Positions 27,177 through 35,747 of a stretch of DNA of 64,000 bases are shown one piece after another. Position 1 is the first letter of the stretch. Each line of letters starts with the position of its first letter. This DNA is from Fen731 sp964481885. GTDB lineage: Bacteria > Actinomycetota > Humimicrobiia > Humimicrobiales > Humimicrobiaceae. A model generated the notes under the pieces. That model was not told the origin of the DNA, searched no databases, and worked only from the letters and a program-made list of their open reading frames with translations. Position numbers and translations under genes: made by a program. The stretch lies in the NCBI GenBank assembly GCA_964481885.1, contig CAYZUS010000007.1, positions 1-64,000 on the forward strand. The letters are read 5' to 3'.

Positions 27177-28106
27177 GTGATAAAAGTTAGCAAAAAAGCA
27201 AAGGCACTGGTATTTGCTACTATGACAATAATGATATTGTCATTTGCCTTAATGATCCCTGGGGTTATTACAGCAGCGGATACGACAACGACTGACACAA
27301 CTACTACTGATGTCGCGGTCACAGAAACCACAGCAACAATCCCCACTGAACTTGCCATAAATGTAGTTTACCCGAAATTAAGTGCCAAAGCAGGCGCCAA
27401 TTTTGAATTCAAATTTGACCTTGTATACACAGGGACAGATGAAGCAACATTTGACATTGTTTCAGAAGCACCCTCCAAGGATTGGTTTGTATACGTTACA
27501 CCAACATATGAAGAAAAACAGATTTCAGCCGTTAAACTTACACCAGGCAAAACCGAAAGTTTAAAGCTGGTAGTTATGCAGCCGGTTAACACAGATCTTC
27601 AGACTGCGGGCGATTTTAAACTGAAAGTCAAGGTTTCAAACGCTGATCTCAAACTTGATTCAGAATTTGAATTTTTGGCAACTGTCACAGCTACATATTC
27701 TGTCGGATTTACTCCAAAGTATGGCGTATTAAATACCCAGGCAACATCCGGAAAAAACAATCCATTTGTTTTTGTTTTAACAAACAGTGGATCTGGGGAT
27801 CTTAATAATATTACATTCAAGGCGGATGCCCCGCAAAAATGGATTATTAAATTCGATCCTGAAAAAATCGAGAATATGAAAGCGGCTGCAACCCAGGATA
27901 TAAAAGTCACCATAACCCCTCCTGACAAGACAATAGCCGGCGATTACATGCTTAATTTCTCTGTTAACAGTGCAGATGCATCAAAAAACGCTGATTTAAG
28001 AGTCACCGTTGAGACCCCGTCTATCTGGGGCTGGGTAGGTATTGGCGTTATCGTCCTGGTTGTTATTGGTGTTGCTATAATATTTGCAAGATTAGGAAGA
28101 AGATAA
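27177..28106 (+). CDS. Exported NEW3-domain membrane-anchored protein
   Basis: GTG start 27177. An N-terminal signal peptide (residues ~1-34: basic KVSKKAKA, hydrophobic core, ITAAD) and a Thr-rich spacer lead to two Ig-like NEW3-type domains (about 55-165 and 175-275; TPGKTESLKLVVMQPVNT and IKVTITPPDKTIAGDYMLNF are the characteristic strand pairs). A C-terminal transmembrane helix (VGIGVIVLVVIGVAIIFA) ends in RLGRR, giving an external protein anchored at its C-terminus. The ATPase starts 2 bp later, so this is the first gene of an ABC exporter operon. Genes of this type next to ABC-2 transporters occur in bacteria and archaea; the substrate is unknown. Confidence 0.85.
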   Translation: MIKVSKKAKALVFATMTIMILSFALMIPGVITAADTTTTDTTTTDVAVTETTATIPTELAINVVYPKLSAKAGANFEFKFDLVYTGTDEATFDIVSEAPSKDWFVYVTPTYEEKQISAVKLTPGKTESLKLVVMQPVNTDLQTAGDFKLKVKVSNADLKLDSEFEFLATVTATYSVGFTPKYGVLNTQATSGKNNPFVFVLTNSGSGDLNNITFKADAPQKWIIKFDPEKIENMKAAATQDIKVTITPPDKTIAGDYMLNFSVNSADASKNADLRVTVETPSIWGWVGIGVIVLVVIGVAIIFARLGRR

Positions 28107-28108
28107 AT

Positions 28109-29164
28109 ATGAACAATGAAAAATCCAGGGTATTAGAAGATATTGTCCCCAGGTTTAAGGCAATGAAGGGATTTCATATTCCTAAAAAAGCAGAACTGGA
28201 TACTCGTGGAATTCCTGTAGGGCTTGAAATGGGCAAACCACTTATTGTTACAGAAAATTTAACCAAACAATACAGCGGCAAAACAGTCGTTAATAAATTG
28301 AACCTGACCATTAACAGAGGTGAAATATTCGGATTGCTTGGTCCAAACGGCGCAGGAAAATCAACCATAATTCTTATGCTGCTCGGTTTGACTGAACCGG
28401 CTTCAGGGTCAGTTGCGATTGCAGGTTTTAATTCCACAAAAGAGCCCATAAGAGTAAAAAGAGTTACCGGTTACCTTCCTGAAAGGCTTGGCTTCTATGA
28501 GGATATGACAGCAAGACAAAACTTAAGGTATACAGCAGACCTAAACAATGTTCCTGCATCGGAAGTCGAAGCAAGAATACAGGAATCACTGGAAATTGTG
28601 GGGCTTGAAAAGAATAAGAATCATCTCGTGGCAACTTTTTCCAAAGGTATGAAAAAAAGACTGGGAATAGCAGACGTACTTATAAAAAATCCCATGCTTG
28701 CAATACTTGATGAGCCCACTGAGGGCTTGGATATAAAAATTGCCAACCAGATCCTTGATAATATTCTTATCTTAAATAAGGAAAAGAATATAACTTTTTT
28801 AATTTCTTCGCATCAGTTAAATCTCATCCAGAAAATCTGTACCAGGGTAGGCATAATGTCCAAAGGAAACCTGGTTGGTGAAGGTAAAATCGACAGCCTT
28901 GACCGGGGCCTGTTTAGTGCAGGAAAGTACAGGATAGAGATAGAACTGTCAACAGTTGAACCGTCTATTATTGAAAAGATAAAGAAAATCGATACAGTAG
29001 TGGAAGTTTCAGAAAAAAACAATGTTATAGAAATATTAAGCGGTGAAGACGTAAGGTCTCAGGTCTCAAGACTGGTAATTGACAACAACATGCTGCTTAT
29101 CAGAATGGGAATCAAGGATTCTTCATTGGAAGATATATATTTGAAATATTTTAAAGAGGAGTAA
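28109..29164 (+). CDS. ABC exporter ATPase with an IleRS-like N-terminal extension
   Basis: From residue ~45 this is a standard ABC-2 ATPase: Walker A GLLGPNGAGKSTI, signature FSKGMKKRLGIADVL, Walker B LAILDEPTEGLD, switch His in ISSHQ, and a C-terminal regulatory region. Residues 6-43 are foreign to ABC proteins and match IleRS: FKAMKGFHIPKKAELDTRG here, YKTMKGFNVPRKAGWDTHG in the ileS product of this window. ATG 28109 keeps this extension in frame (AGGAAG 11 nt upstream). ATG 28229 (residue 41, AGGG upstream) would give an ordinary ABC protein, with the IleRS-like stretch as untranslated remnant. The permease follows after 1 bp. Confidence 0.93.
   Translation: MNNEKSRVLEDIVPRFKAMKGFHIPKKAELDTRGIPVGLEMGKPLIVTENLTKQYSGKTVVNKLNLTINRGEIFGLLGPNGAGKSTIILMLLGLTEPASGSVAIAGFNSTKEPIRVKRVTGYLPERLGFYEDMTARQNLRYTADLNNVPASEVEARIQESLEIVGLEKNKNHLVATFSKGMKKRLGIADVLIKNPMLAILDEPTEGLDIKIANQILDNILILNKEKNITFLISSHQLNLIQKICTRVGIMSKGNLVGEGKIDSLDRGLFSAGKYRIEIELSTVEPSIIEKIKKIDTVVEVSEKNNVIEILSGEDVRSQVSRLVIDNNMLLIRMGIKDSSLEDIYLKYFKEE
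28124..28237 (+). other. Captured fragment resembling the ileS catalytic-domain segment
   Basis: Codon-by-codon hand alignment with 35231-35118 (minus strand, ileS codons 61-98) gives 79 of 114 identical bases and 23 of 38 identical residues without gaps. Of 35 differences, 20 are at third codon positions. In IleRS this segment directly follows the HIGH motif. No other part of ileS is seen here. Confidence 0.8.
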
Positions 29165-29165
29165 A

Positions 29166-30146
29166 ATGAAAGGCGCTTTAACAGTATTCAGAAAAGAAAT
29201 AGGAGACTATTTCAGCAGCAAGATTTTCATTATTCTGCTCGGTCTAATATATATTGCAGGACTTGGTTTTGCTTATCTTTCGATACAGGCCATTAAATCA
29301 GCTCCAATGAGCACCGACCAGGCATTGCTTGTAAAAGTTTTTATAGATGAGATGTTCTTCTTAAAACTTTATACGGTCGGTGAGATAAATGCAATTATGA
29401 CATTTAATTTTGTCAGGTTTTTCGGTGCATTTATCCCATTAATTGGCATAATGTTCGGGTTTAATGCAATAAACAGTGAAAGAAATTCCGGGAACATAAG
29501 CAGGATACTTGCACAGCCTATATATAGAGACAGTTTGATTAATGGTAAATTCCTTGCAGGCATTACTACAATCAGCATAATGATATCAAGCATAGTTCTT
29601 ATCGTAATGGGAATAGGCTTAAGATCTATCGGCGTACCGCCAACCTCAGAAGAAATCTTAAGAATACTCATTTTTATTATCATATGTGTCATATACGGCA
29701 TATTCTGGATGAGCCTGTCAATGCTTTTTTCAGTATTGATGAGAAACGTCGCGGCAGCTATTCTTACTTCCATACCAATATGGCTTTTCCTGACATTCTT
29801 CTGGCCGTTTTTGTCACCGCAAATCGCAAATCGTGCCATACCTGTAGTTGACGGATCGACACTTGCAACACAGATAAGGAACGTATCGCTTACAGTTGAT
29901 TTGATGAGAATATCTCCGTTTATTCTATTCTATGAATCGACGGCAGCTGTGATGGACCCTACACTGGGGCACTTGAGCCTAAGGGTTACTGACAGTGATT
30001 TGTCAAGACTGATAGCCAGTCCCCTGTCAATCAGCCAGAGTATGGTACAGATATGGCCGCAGCTTATTGCAATTCTTGCACTTGCAATAATATGTTTTGC
30101 AGTATCGTATGTTGTATTTATGAAGCAGGAAATAAGATCAACTTAA
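29166..30146 (+). CDS. ABC-2 type exporter permease
   Basis: About six transmembrane helices (first at IFIILLGLIYIAGLGFAYL, last at LIAILALAIICFAVSYVVF), with the ABC-2 hallmark between TM2 and TM3: AINSERNSGNISRILAQPIY followed by LINGKFLAGI. An extracytoplasmic stretch near DGSTLATQIRNVSLTVDLM may contact the NEW3 protein. ATG 29166 with GAGGAG upstream. Last gene of the operon, followed by a long-stem terminator. Confidence 0.9.
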   Translation: MKGALTVFRKEIGDYFSSKIFIILLGLIYIAGLGFAYLSIQAIKSAPMSTDQALLVKVFIDEMFFLKLYTVGEINAIMTFNFVRFFGAFIPLIGIMFGFNAINSERNSGNISRILAQPIYRDSLINGKFLAGITTISIMISSIVLIVMGIGLRSIGVPPTSEEILRILIFIIICVIYGIFWMSLSMLFSVLMRNVAAAILTSIPIWLFLTFFWPFLSPQIANRAIPVVDGSTLATQIRNVSLTVDLMRISPFILFYESTAAVMDPTLGHLSLRVTDSDLSRLIASPLSISQSMVQIWPQLIAILALAIICFAVSYVVFMKQEIRST

Positions 30147-30190
30147 ATGCTTCAAAGCTTTTAAGTGATGGAAAAACAGATTTTTGTTTT

Positions 30191-30278
30191 AACAGTTCAT
30201 TTGCAGAAATTAACTGGTTTGCGATGATTATTTGATAAAATTAATCAGGACATCAGTTGCAAATGAACTGTTTTTTTG
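30191..30278 (+). terminator. Long-stem terminator of the exporter operon
   Basis: AACAGTTCATTTGCA (30191-30205) is perfectly repeated in inverse at 30258-30272, with about 50 nt between and a run of seven T directly after. It lies between convergent operons and may also serve the leftward DUF211 transcript, although the U tract is poor on that side. Confidence 0.8.
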
Positions 30279-30306
30279 TGGAAACTATTTTTTAATCGAT
30301 GAAAAA

Positions 30307-30594
30307 TCAATCCTGCTGGGTTGTTGCTTCTTCTATCATGCTGGTGCCTGCAGAAACTTTGTCCACACTGTGAATTGATGCGCCGTTCTGTATTACGACT
30401 CTTTCCACCTGTTCAAAATCTATGGCAGCACCTTCACATGTTATCTTTACATTCTCAACTTTCTGGTCCATTTCTACCAAAGAAATGTCCACGCCGTCAA
30501 TACCTTCAAGATCAGCCAGCTGAGTGGCCATATCCACAAGATTCGGTGAATGGGGTTTTAAAACATCAAGAACTATTCTTCTAACTTTTGCCAA
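30307..30594 (-). CDS. DUF211-family protein
   Basis: 95-aa ferredoxin-fold-like protein: RRIVLDVLKPHSPNLVDMAT, then GVDISLVEMDQKVENVKITCEG and FEQVERVVIQNGASIHSVDKV match DUF211 (COG1888), described mainly from archaea, with no known function. It is the last gene after ileS-lspA-rluD (25 bp from rluD). The C-terminal tail SAGTSMIEEATTQQD is low complexity. Confidence 0.88.
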   Translation of the reverse strand: MAKVRRIVLDVLKPHSPNLVDMATQLADLEGIDGVDISLVEMDQKVENVKITCEGAAIDFEQVERVVIQNGASIHSVDKVSAGTSMIEEATTQQD

Positions 30595-30619
30595 TTTTTA
30601 TCATCCTCTCGTGGTATGA

Positions 30620-31705
30620 TTATATTCCATGCTGTCTGAGTATTTCAAGACTTATTTTTAAATCCTGTGCAGGCTCATCTTCTATCTCCACCCTTTTATT
30701 TGTAAACGGATGATAAAATGAAATTTTTTGTGCGTGCAGGAACTGTCGGTTCAGGCACAAAGTTTTTGCAATCCTTGCGCTTTCATTGTTCCCGTATGTG
30801 ACATCACTTATAATCGGGTGGTCTATATAGCTGAAATGCACCCTTATCTGGTGTGTTCTACCGGTTTTTGGGTATATATTCAGAAGTGTGCATTCTGCAA
30901 ATTTCTCACTGATTTCGAATTCCGTGACGGCACTCCTGCCTGAATCTATTGCAACGGCCATTTTTTTTCTGTCAATCCTGGAGCGGCCAATTGGCAAATC
31001 TATTTTCCCTCTTTTTTCTTTAAAACCACCGGCAACAAGAGCAAGGTAAGTTTTTTCAACCTGCCGATTTTTAAAAAGTTCAGCCATTCTGTACTGTGAG
31101 TTGCTGTCCTTTGCAACGATGATAAGACCAGACGTATCTTTATCAAGTCTGTGTACAATTCCCGGGCGCATGCTGTCTGTACTGTATGTGCCATGTGAGG
31201 CTCGTGTGGAGGGTGTTCTGCTTTCGTTTATACTGTCCAAACCATCAATGTCATCTTCGCTGTCAATTCTATTTATATTGTTAATCCCTTCTATAATATC
31301 CGGAAAATTTTTACTGTGATTTTTAAAGTGATACAACAATGCATTAACCAGTGTATTTTCATATCTGCCCGGAGACGGGTGAACGGATATTCCGGCGGCC
31401 TTGGAAATTATAAGGTAATAATCATCCTCGTACTGAATATCCAGGGGTATATTCTGCGGTTTGATAATGCCTGAAAACCCTTGTTCCAGAGTGTCCCGGT
31501 CCGTAAATTCTACAGTGTCTCCGGGGTTTAATCTGTGATTTTTACTGACACTTGCACCATTGACCTTTACAAAGGAGCTCCCGATTAATTTCTGCAGATG
31601 ATTTCTTGATTTGCCGGGGGTTTTTTCAGATAAATAATTATCTATTCTTGATCCTGCAGATTCCGCCTGGACAATAAATATTTCTTTTTCAATGTTCTTC
31701 TGCAT
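30620..31705 (-). CDS. rluD: RluA/RluD-family 23S rRNA pseudouridine synthase
   Basis: The N-terminal S4 RNA-binding domain (RIDNYLSEKTPGKSRNHLQKLI, VNGASVSKNHRLNPGDTV) precedes the pseudouridine synthase domain with catalytic Asp in GIVHRLDKDTSGLI and the TGRTHQIRVH motif. Lies between lspA and DUF211, the usual lspA-rluD pairing. ATG 31705 overlaps lspA by 17 nt; a TTG at 31732 would add nine residues. About 45 residues (~135-178, DSEDDIDGLDSINESRTPST and similar) are inserted just before the catalytic motif. Target uridine is inferred from the family only. Confidence 0.9.
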   Translation of the reverse strand: MQKNIEKEIFIVQAESAGSRIDNYLSEKTPGKSRNHLQKLIGSSFVKVNGASVSKNHRLNPGDTVEFTDRDTLEQGFSGIIKPQNIPLDIQYEDDYYLIISKAAGISVHPSPGRYENTLVNALLYHFKNHSKNFPDIIEGINNINRIDSEDDIDGLDSINESRTPSTRASHGTYSTDSMRPGIVHRLDKDTSGLIIVAKDSNSQYRMAELFKNRQVEKTYLALVAGGFKEKRGKIDLPIGRSRIDRKKMAVAIDSGRSAVTEFEISEKFAECTLLNIYPKTGRTHQIRVHFSYIDHPIISDVTYGNNESARIAKTLCLNRQFLHAQKISFYHPFTNKRVEIEDEPAQDLKISLEILRQHGI

Positions 31706-32261
31706 CAATTTTATTGTTTTCTTCCGGGCCAATATTATTTAACTGTTCTTTTCCATTATTTTCTTCCAAATCAATATTATTTAGCCCCTCTTTTCTAAAG
31801 AAGGTCCTCAGTACAATTATGATTATTATGGCAAAACCTATTACAATAAAACTGTCTGCAATATTAAATACGGCAAAATAAACCAGATGCAGAAAATCTG
31901 TCACCTCGCCCCAGACAATCCTGTCTATCAGATTGCCGGCAGCTCCTCCAAGAATAAACCCAAGGGCAATATTGTAAAGAACAGATTTTAAATCAAGTTT
32001 GATTTTCAATACAATAATTAAAATTATTGCAATTATTGAAATGACAATAAGAATATTTGTCTTGTTCTGGAAGAAACCAAAAGCTGCGCCGCTGTTGCTG
32101 ATTTTTAAAATATAGAAAAATTTTGGTATTATCTCTATAGGGAAAACACCAGCCGGCTGCATATTGACATAATACTTTGTGGCCTGGTCAAGCCCAAGCA
32201 CGAGAAGCCCCGTGATTACAAATACAAGATTTAACGCCCAGCCTGATAATTTTTTAACCAT
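31689..32261 (-). CDS. lspA: Lipoprotein signal peptidase (signal peptidase II)
   Basis: Aspartic membrane protease cleaving prolipoproteins. Four hydrophobic helices and both catalytic Asp motifs (GGAAGNLIDRI and FAVFNIADSFI) are present. The hydrophilic C-terminal tail is a 14-residue near-perfect duplication (LNNIDLEENNGKEQ, then LNNIGPEENNK) that bears the rluD start within its DNA. It acts on the lipoproteins such as that at 43144. 190 aa, long for the family because of the tail. Confidence 0.95.
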   Translation of the reverse strand: MVKKLSGWALNLVFVITGLLVLGLDQATKYYVNMQPAGVFPIEIIPKFFYILKISNSGAAFGFFQNKTNILIVISIIAIILIIVLKIKLDLKSVLYNIALGFILGGAAGNLIDRIVWGEVTDFLHLVYFAVFNIADSFIVIGFAIIIIIVLRTFFRKEGLNNIDLEENNGKEQLNNIGPEENNKIDAEEH

Positions 32262-32264
32262 TTT

Positions 32265-35200
32265 TTATGCAATGCTCCCTGTGACCATAATGCCGACCTT
32301 TACATTTTTATTATTTACAACTAGCTCCCTGACAAACATTTTATCATTAAAATCCTGAGTGATTTCCCGGCTTAACGTTTCGTGTCTGATATATTCAGAG
32401 TATTTTTCTATCACGTGCCATTCATCCTCATGGCAGCCTATTGCTGTTTTTATTGTATTTTCAATTTTAAAATCAGCTTCTTTTCTTAAATTCTGAATAT
32501 GGTGTACAAGTTCCCTGCTGAATCCTTCTTCCTCAAGTTCTGGAGTAAGAGTTGTGGGCAGGCCCACGGTAAATTCCCCGTCACTTTCAATTCCTATATT
32601 TTCAAGATTTATCATTTCAACCAGGATCTCTTCAGGCAGAAGTTCTATCTGCTTGTTGTTGATTATAAGATTTATGACTTTTTCATTCCTGACTTTCAAA
32701 GCCAGCTGGACTGGAATTTCTTTGTCAAGCGCGTTTTTGATTGCTGGAAGTATCGAGCCATATTTGGGACCCAGGAGTTTTAAATTGGGTTTTATTTTAT
32801 AAAGTACAAAATCAGAAAGGTTATCTGTAATCTCCAGCTCTTTTACATTAAGCTCTTCAAGTATAATATCTGCAAAATGTTTTATTGCTTCAGTTTTACG
32901 GCTGTCTTTATCAAAATATATCTTTATTTCTGTAAGCGGCTGCCGCGTCTTTACATTCATTTTACTTCTGACAGATCTTCCGAGGCCGATAATCTTTCTA
33001 ATGATGCCCATCTTATAGCTAAGCTCCTCATCAATAAGGCTCAAATCTGCAACTGGAAAATCTTCAAGATGAACGCTTTCGCACCCTTTCCCCAGGCTGC
33101 CTGTAAGATTTTTATATATGTCATCAGATATAAATGGAATGTATGGGGCAGACAGCTTTGTAACCATAAGAAGGCACTCATATAGTGTTTTGTAGGCACT
33201 TATTTTTTCCCTGTCATTCTCACCTTTCCAGAATCTGCGCCTGCTTCTCCTGACATACCAGTTTGAAAGATCGTCAACAAAAGATTCTATCTGCCTTCCG
33301 CTGTCAGTAACGTTATAATCATCCATAAGCTCAGTAACTTTTTTTATGGTATTGTTAAGCTCAGAAATTATCCATCTGTCAATTTCAATTCTGTCTTTTA
33401 CATCAAGTTCGTACCTGTAGGGATCAAAATCATCAATATTTGCATATATGACAAAGAAAGAATATACGTTCCAGAGCGTTAAGATAAATTTCCTTATGAC
33501 TTCATCCACAGTCTTTACGGAAAAGTTTTTGGAATTCCAGGGAGAAACAACAGTGAAAAAATACCACCTCAGCGCGTCTGCGCCCTGTTTGTTTAATATA
33601 TCCCACGGTTTAATAACATTGCCCTTTGACTTGCTCATCTTTTGGCCGCTTTCATCGTTAATTAGGCCCAGGCACAGTACATTTTTATAAGAAGACTTGC
33701 CAAAGAGCAGTGTTGAGATTGTAAGCATGGTGTAAAACCATCCTCTGGTCTGGTCAATAGCTTCGCATATAAAATCTGCAGGGAAAGTCGAACCAAACGT
33801 TTCCTTGTTCTCGAACGGATAATGGTGCTGTGCAAAAGGCATTGCGCCCGAGTCAAACCATACATCGATTACTTCAGGTGTCCTGTGCATTTCTTCGCCG
33901 CATATGTCGCACTTTATGGTTATTCTGTCAACGTACGGCTTGTGCAAATCCAGGTCCTGCGGCACATTTAATCCTTTTTCTCTTAACTCCTGGGTGCTCC
34001 CGATGCAGATTTTGTGGCCATTCGAATCTGACCATATTGGCAGAGGTGTTCCCCAGTATCTTTCACGTGTCAGCGCCCAGTCAACATTGTTTTCAAGCCA
34101 GTTTCCAAAACGACCGTGCTTTATGTGCTCAGGATACCAGTTAACTTGCTCATTTGCTTTTAAAAGATCATCTTTTATGGCAGAAGTTTTAATATACCAG
34201 CTCTTTTTTGCATAATATATAAGCTTTTTATCACATCTCCAACAGAATGGATACGAATGCCTGAACTTCCATTTTTTAAAAAGCAGTCCCCTTTTCTTTA
34301 AATCCTGCATTACCAGAGGATTTGCTTCTTCTATGGAAAGCCCTTCAAAACTTTCAACCCCGGATTTAAACTTTCCCTCATCGTCGACCATCTGGACCAC
34401 AGGGAGCTTGTTTTTTCGTCCGGCCTTCATGTCGTCTTCACCAAAGGCAGGAGCAATATGAACAATGCCGGTACCCTCCTTGGTTGATACAAAGTCGGCC
34501 CCTATTATCCTGAAAGCGTTATCGTCATCTGTATATTTATAAACAGGAACATACTTTGAGTCAATCAGAGTGTTTCCTTTAAACCTGGAAACTGTGCCAT
34601 ACAGGCTGCCCTCATCAAACACTGAACTTAACATATTTTCAACAAGTATATATTTTTCACTTAAATACTCTACTTCTGCATAATCCGCGTCAGCATTAAC
34701 GGCACAGGCAACATTTGAAATAAGCGTCCACGGAGTAGTTGTCCACACCAGTAAAAAGGTGTTTTCCCTGTCTTTAAGTGGAAATTTGACTATTACAGAG
34801 TAGTCATCGATATCTTTATAACCAAGAGCGACTTCATGGGAGGATAGCGCTGTTCCACACCTGGGGCAATAGGGCACTATTTTGTGTCCCTCGTATAAAA
34901 ATCCTTTGTCCCATATTGTCTTTAATATCCACCACACTGTTTCTATATATTCATTCTTAAATGTAAAATAGGCATTTTCCATATCCAGCCAGAACCCGAT
35001 ACGCTCCGTCAGTTTTTTCCACTGCTCTTCGTATTTCATCACACTTTCCCTGCAGAGCCTGTTAAATTCTTCAATTCCTATTTTTTCAATTTCTTTTTTT
35101 GAATTGATACCAATCTTTTTTTCGATTTCAAGTTCGACAGGCAGCCCGTGGGTATCCCACCCGGCTTTTCTTGGAACATTGAACCCCTTCATTGTCTTGT

Positions 35201-35411
35201 AGCGAGGAAAAATATCCTTAAAAACCCTGGACAGCACATGATGAACACCAGGCTCTCCATTTGCTGTCGGAGGACCTTCATAAAATACAAAACCCGGCTT
35301 GTCTTTGTTTTTTTCCAGGGTTTTTTTAAAAATATTATTTTCTTTCCAGAAATCTAATATATTTTCTTCGAGCTTTACCAGATCTATGTTACTGTCAACC
35401 TTTTTAAACAT
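32265..35411 (-). CDS. ileS: Isoleucyl-tRNA synthetase
   Basis: Class I synthetase charging tRNA-Ile. HIGH-type motif PPTANGEPGVHH (residues 47-58), editing-domain TTTPWTLISNVACAVNADAD, KMSKS motif GQKMSKSKGNV near 592, and the C-terminal anticodon-binding and tail domains. The 1048-aa length and the GVHH form of the HIGH site point to the eukaryote/archaeal-like IleRS type, which often confers mupirocin tolerance. First gene of ileS-lspA-rluD-DUF211. No T-box leader was recognised upstream. Residues 61-98 are the segment duplicated in the ABC ATPase at 28109. Confidence 0.97.
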   Translation of the reverse strand: MFKKVDSNIDLVKLEENILDFWKENNIFKKTLEKNKDKPGFVFYEGPPTANGEPGVHHVLSRVFKDIFPRYKTMKGFNVPRKAGWDTHGLPVELEIEKKIGINSKKEIEKIGIEEFNRLCRESVMKYEEQWKKLTERIGFWLDMENAYFTFKNEYIETVWWILKTIWDKGFLYEGHKIVPYCPRCGTALSSHEVALGYKDIDDYSVIVKFPLKDRENTFLLVWTTTPWTLISNVACAVNADADYAEVEYLSEKYILVENMLSSVFDEGSLYGTVSRFKGNTLIDSKYVPVYKYTDDDNAFRIIGADFVSTKEGTGIVHIAPAFGEDDMKAGRKNKLPVVQMVDDEGKFKSGVESFEGLSIEEANPLVMQDLKKRGLLFKKWKFRHSYPFCWRCDKKLIYYAKKSWYIKTSAIKDDLLKANEQVNWYPEHIKHGRFGNWLENNVDWALTRERYWGTPLPIWSDSNGHKICIGSTQELREKGLNVPQDLDLHKPYVDRITIKCDICGEEMHRTPEVIDVWFDSGAMPFAQHHYPFENKETFGSTFPADFICEAIDQTRGWFYTMLTISTLLFGKSSYKNVLCLGLINDESGQKMSKSKGNVIKPWDILNKQGADALRWYFFTVVSPWNSKNFSVKTVDEVIRKFILTLWNVYSFFVIYANIDDFDPYRYELDVKDRIEIDRWIISELNNTIKKVTELMDDYNVTDSGRQIESFVDDLSNWYVRRSRRRFWKGENDREKISAYKTLYECLLMVTKLSAPYIPFISDDIYKNLTGSLGKGCESVHLEDFPVADLSLIDEELSYKMGIIRKIIGLGRSVRSKMNVKTRQPLTEIKIYFDKDSRKTEAIKHFADIILEELNVKELEITDNLSDFVLYKIKPNLKLLGPKYGSILPAIKNALDKEIPVQLALKVRNEKVINLIINNKQIELLPEEILVEMINLENIGIESDGEFTVGLPTTLTPELEEEGFSRELVHHIQNLRKEADFKIENTIKTAIGCHEDEWHVIEKYSEYIRHETLSREITQDFNDKMFVRELVVNNKNVKVGIMVTGSIA

Positions 35412-35747
35412 CAGAAATAATTACCTCTTAAGTAAAATTGCAAAAAAATTTACTCATAGATTCTATATAATTAGAGTAGTTTTGTGAAGTGTTAATATTT
35501 TTTTATAACATACTAATCAAAAGCTGACTATTTTTTAGTAATTTAAAAATAAAAGCAGGAGCATTATCTGATATTTTAAAAGTAAAACAGGACCTTTCCG
35601 GATGGCTGGCGGCTGATATTTTTTATTTTGGCAATACAAAGTGAATTTTTTCTATTATTTTAAAAATAAAAAACAATCCACAGGTTGAGGTTTCAAAAAC
35701 AGGAATAGGTGCAATATTTGCTTATTGAAATAAAACCAAAATAATAT
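35412..35747. other. AT-rich intergenic region upstream of ileS
   Basis: About 335 bp with no gene, no T-box signature and no clear hairpin terminator. It presumably contains the ileS promoter and the 3' region of the leftward DUF72 gene. Confidence 0.4.

Noticed and set aside
35412..35747. T-box leader for ileS
   Set aside because: No T-box core sequence or antiterminator/terminator pair could be found before the start codon.
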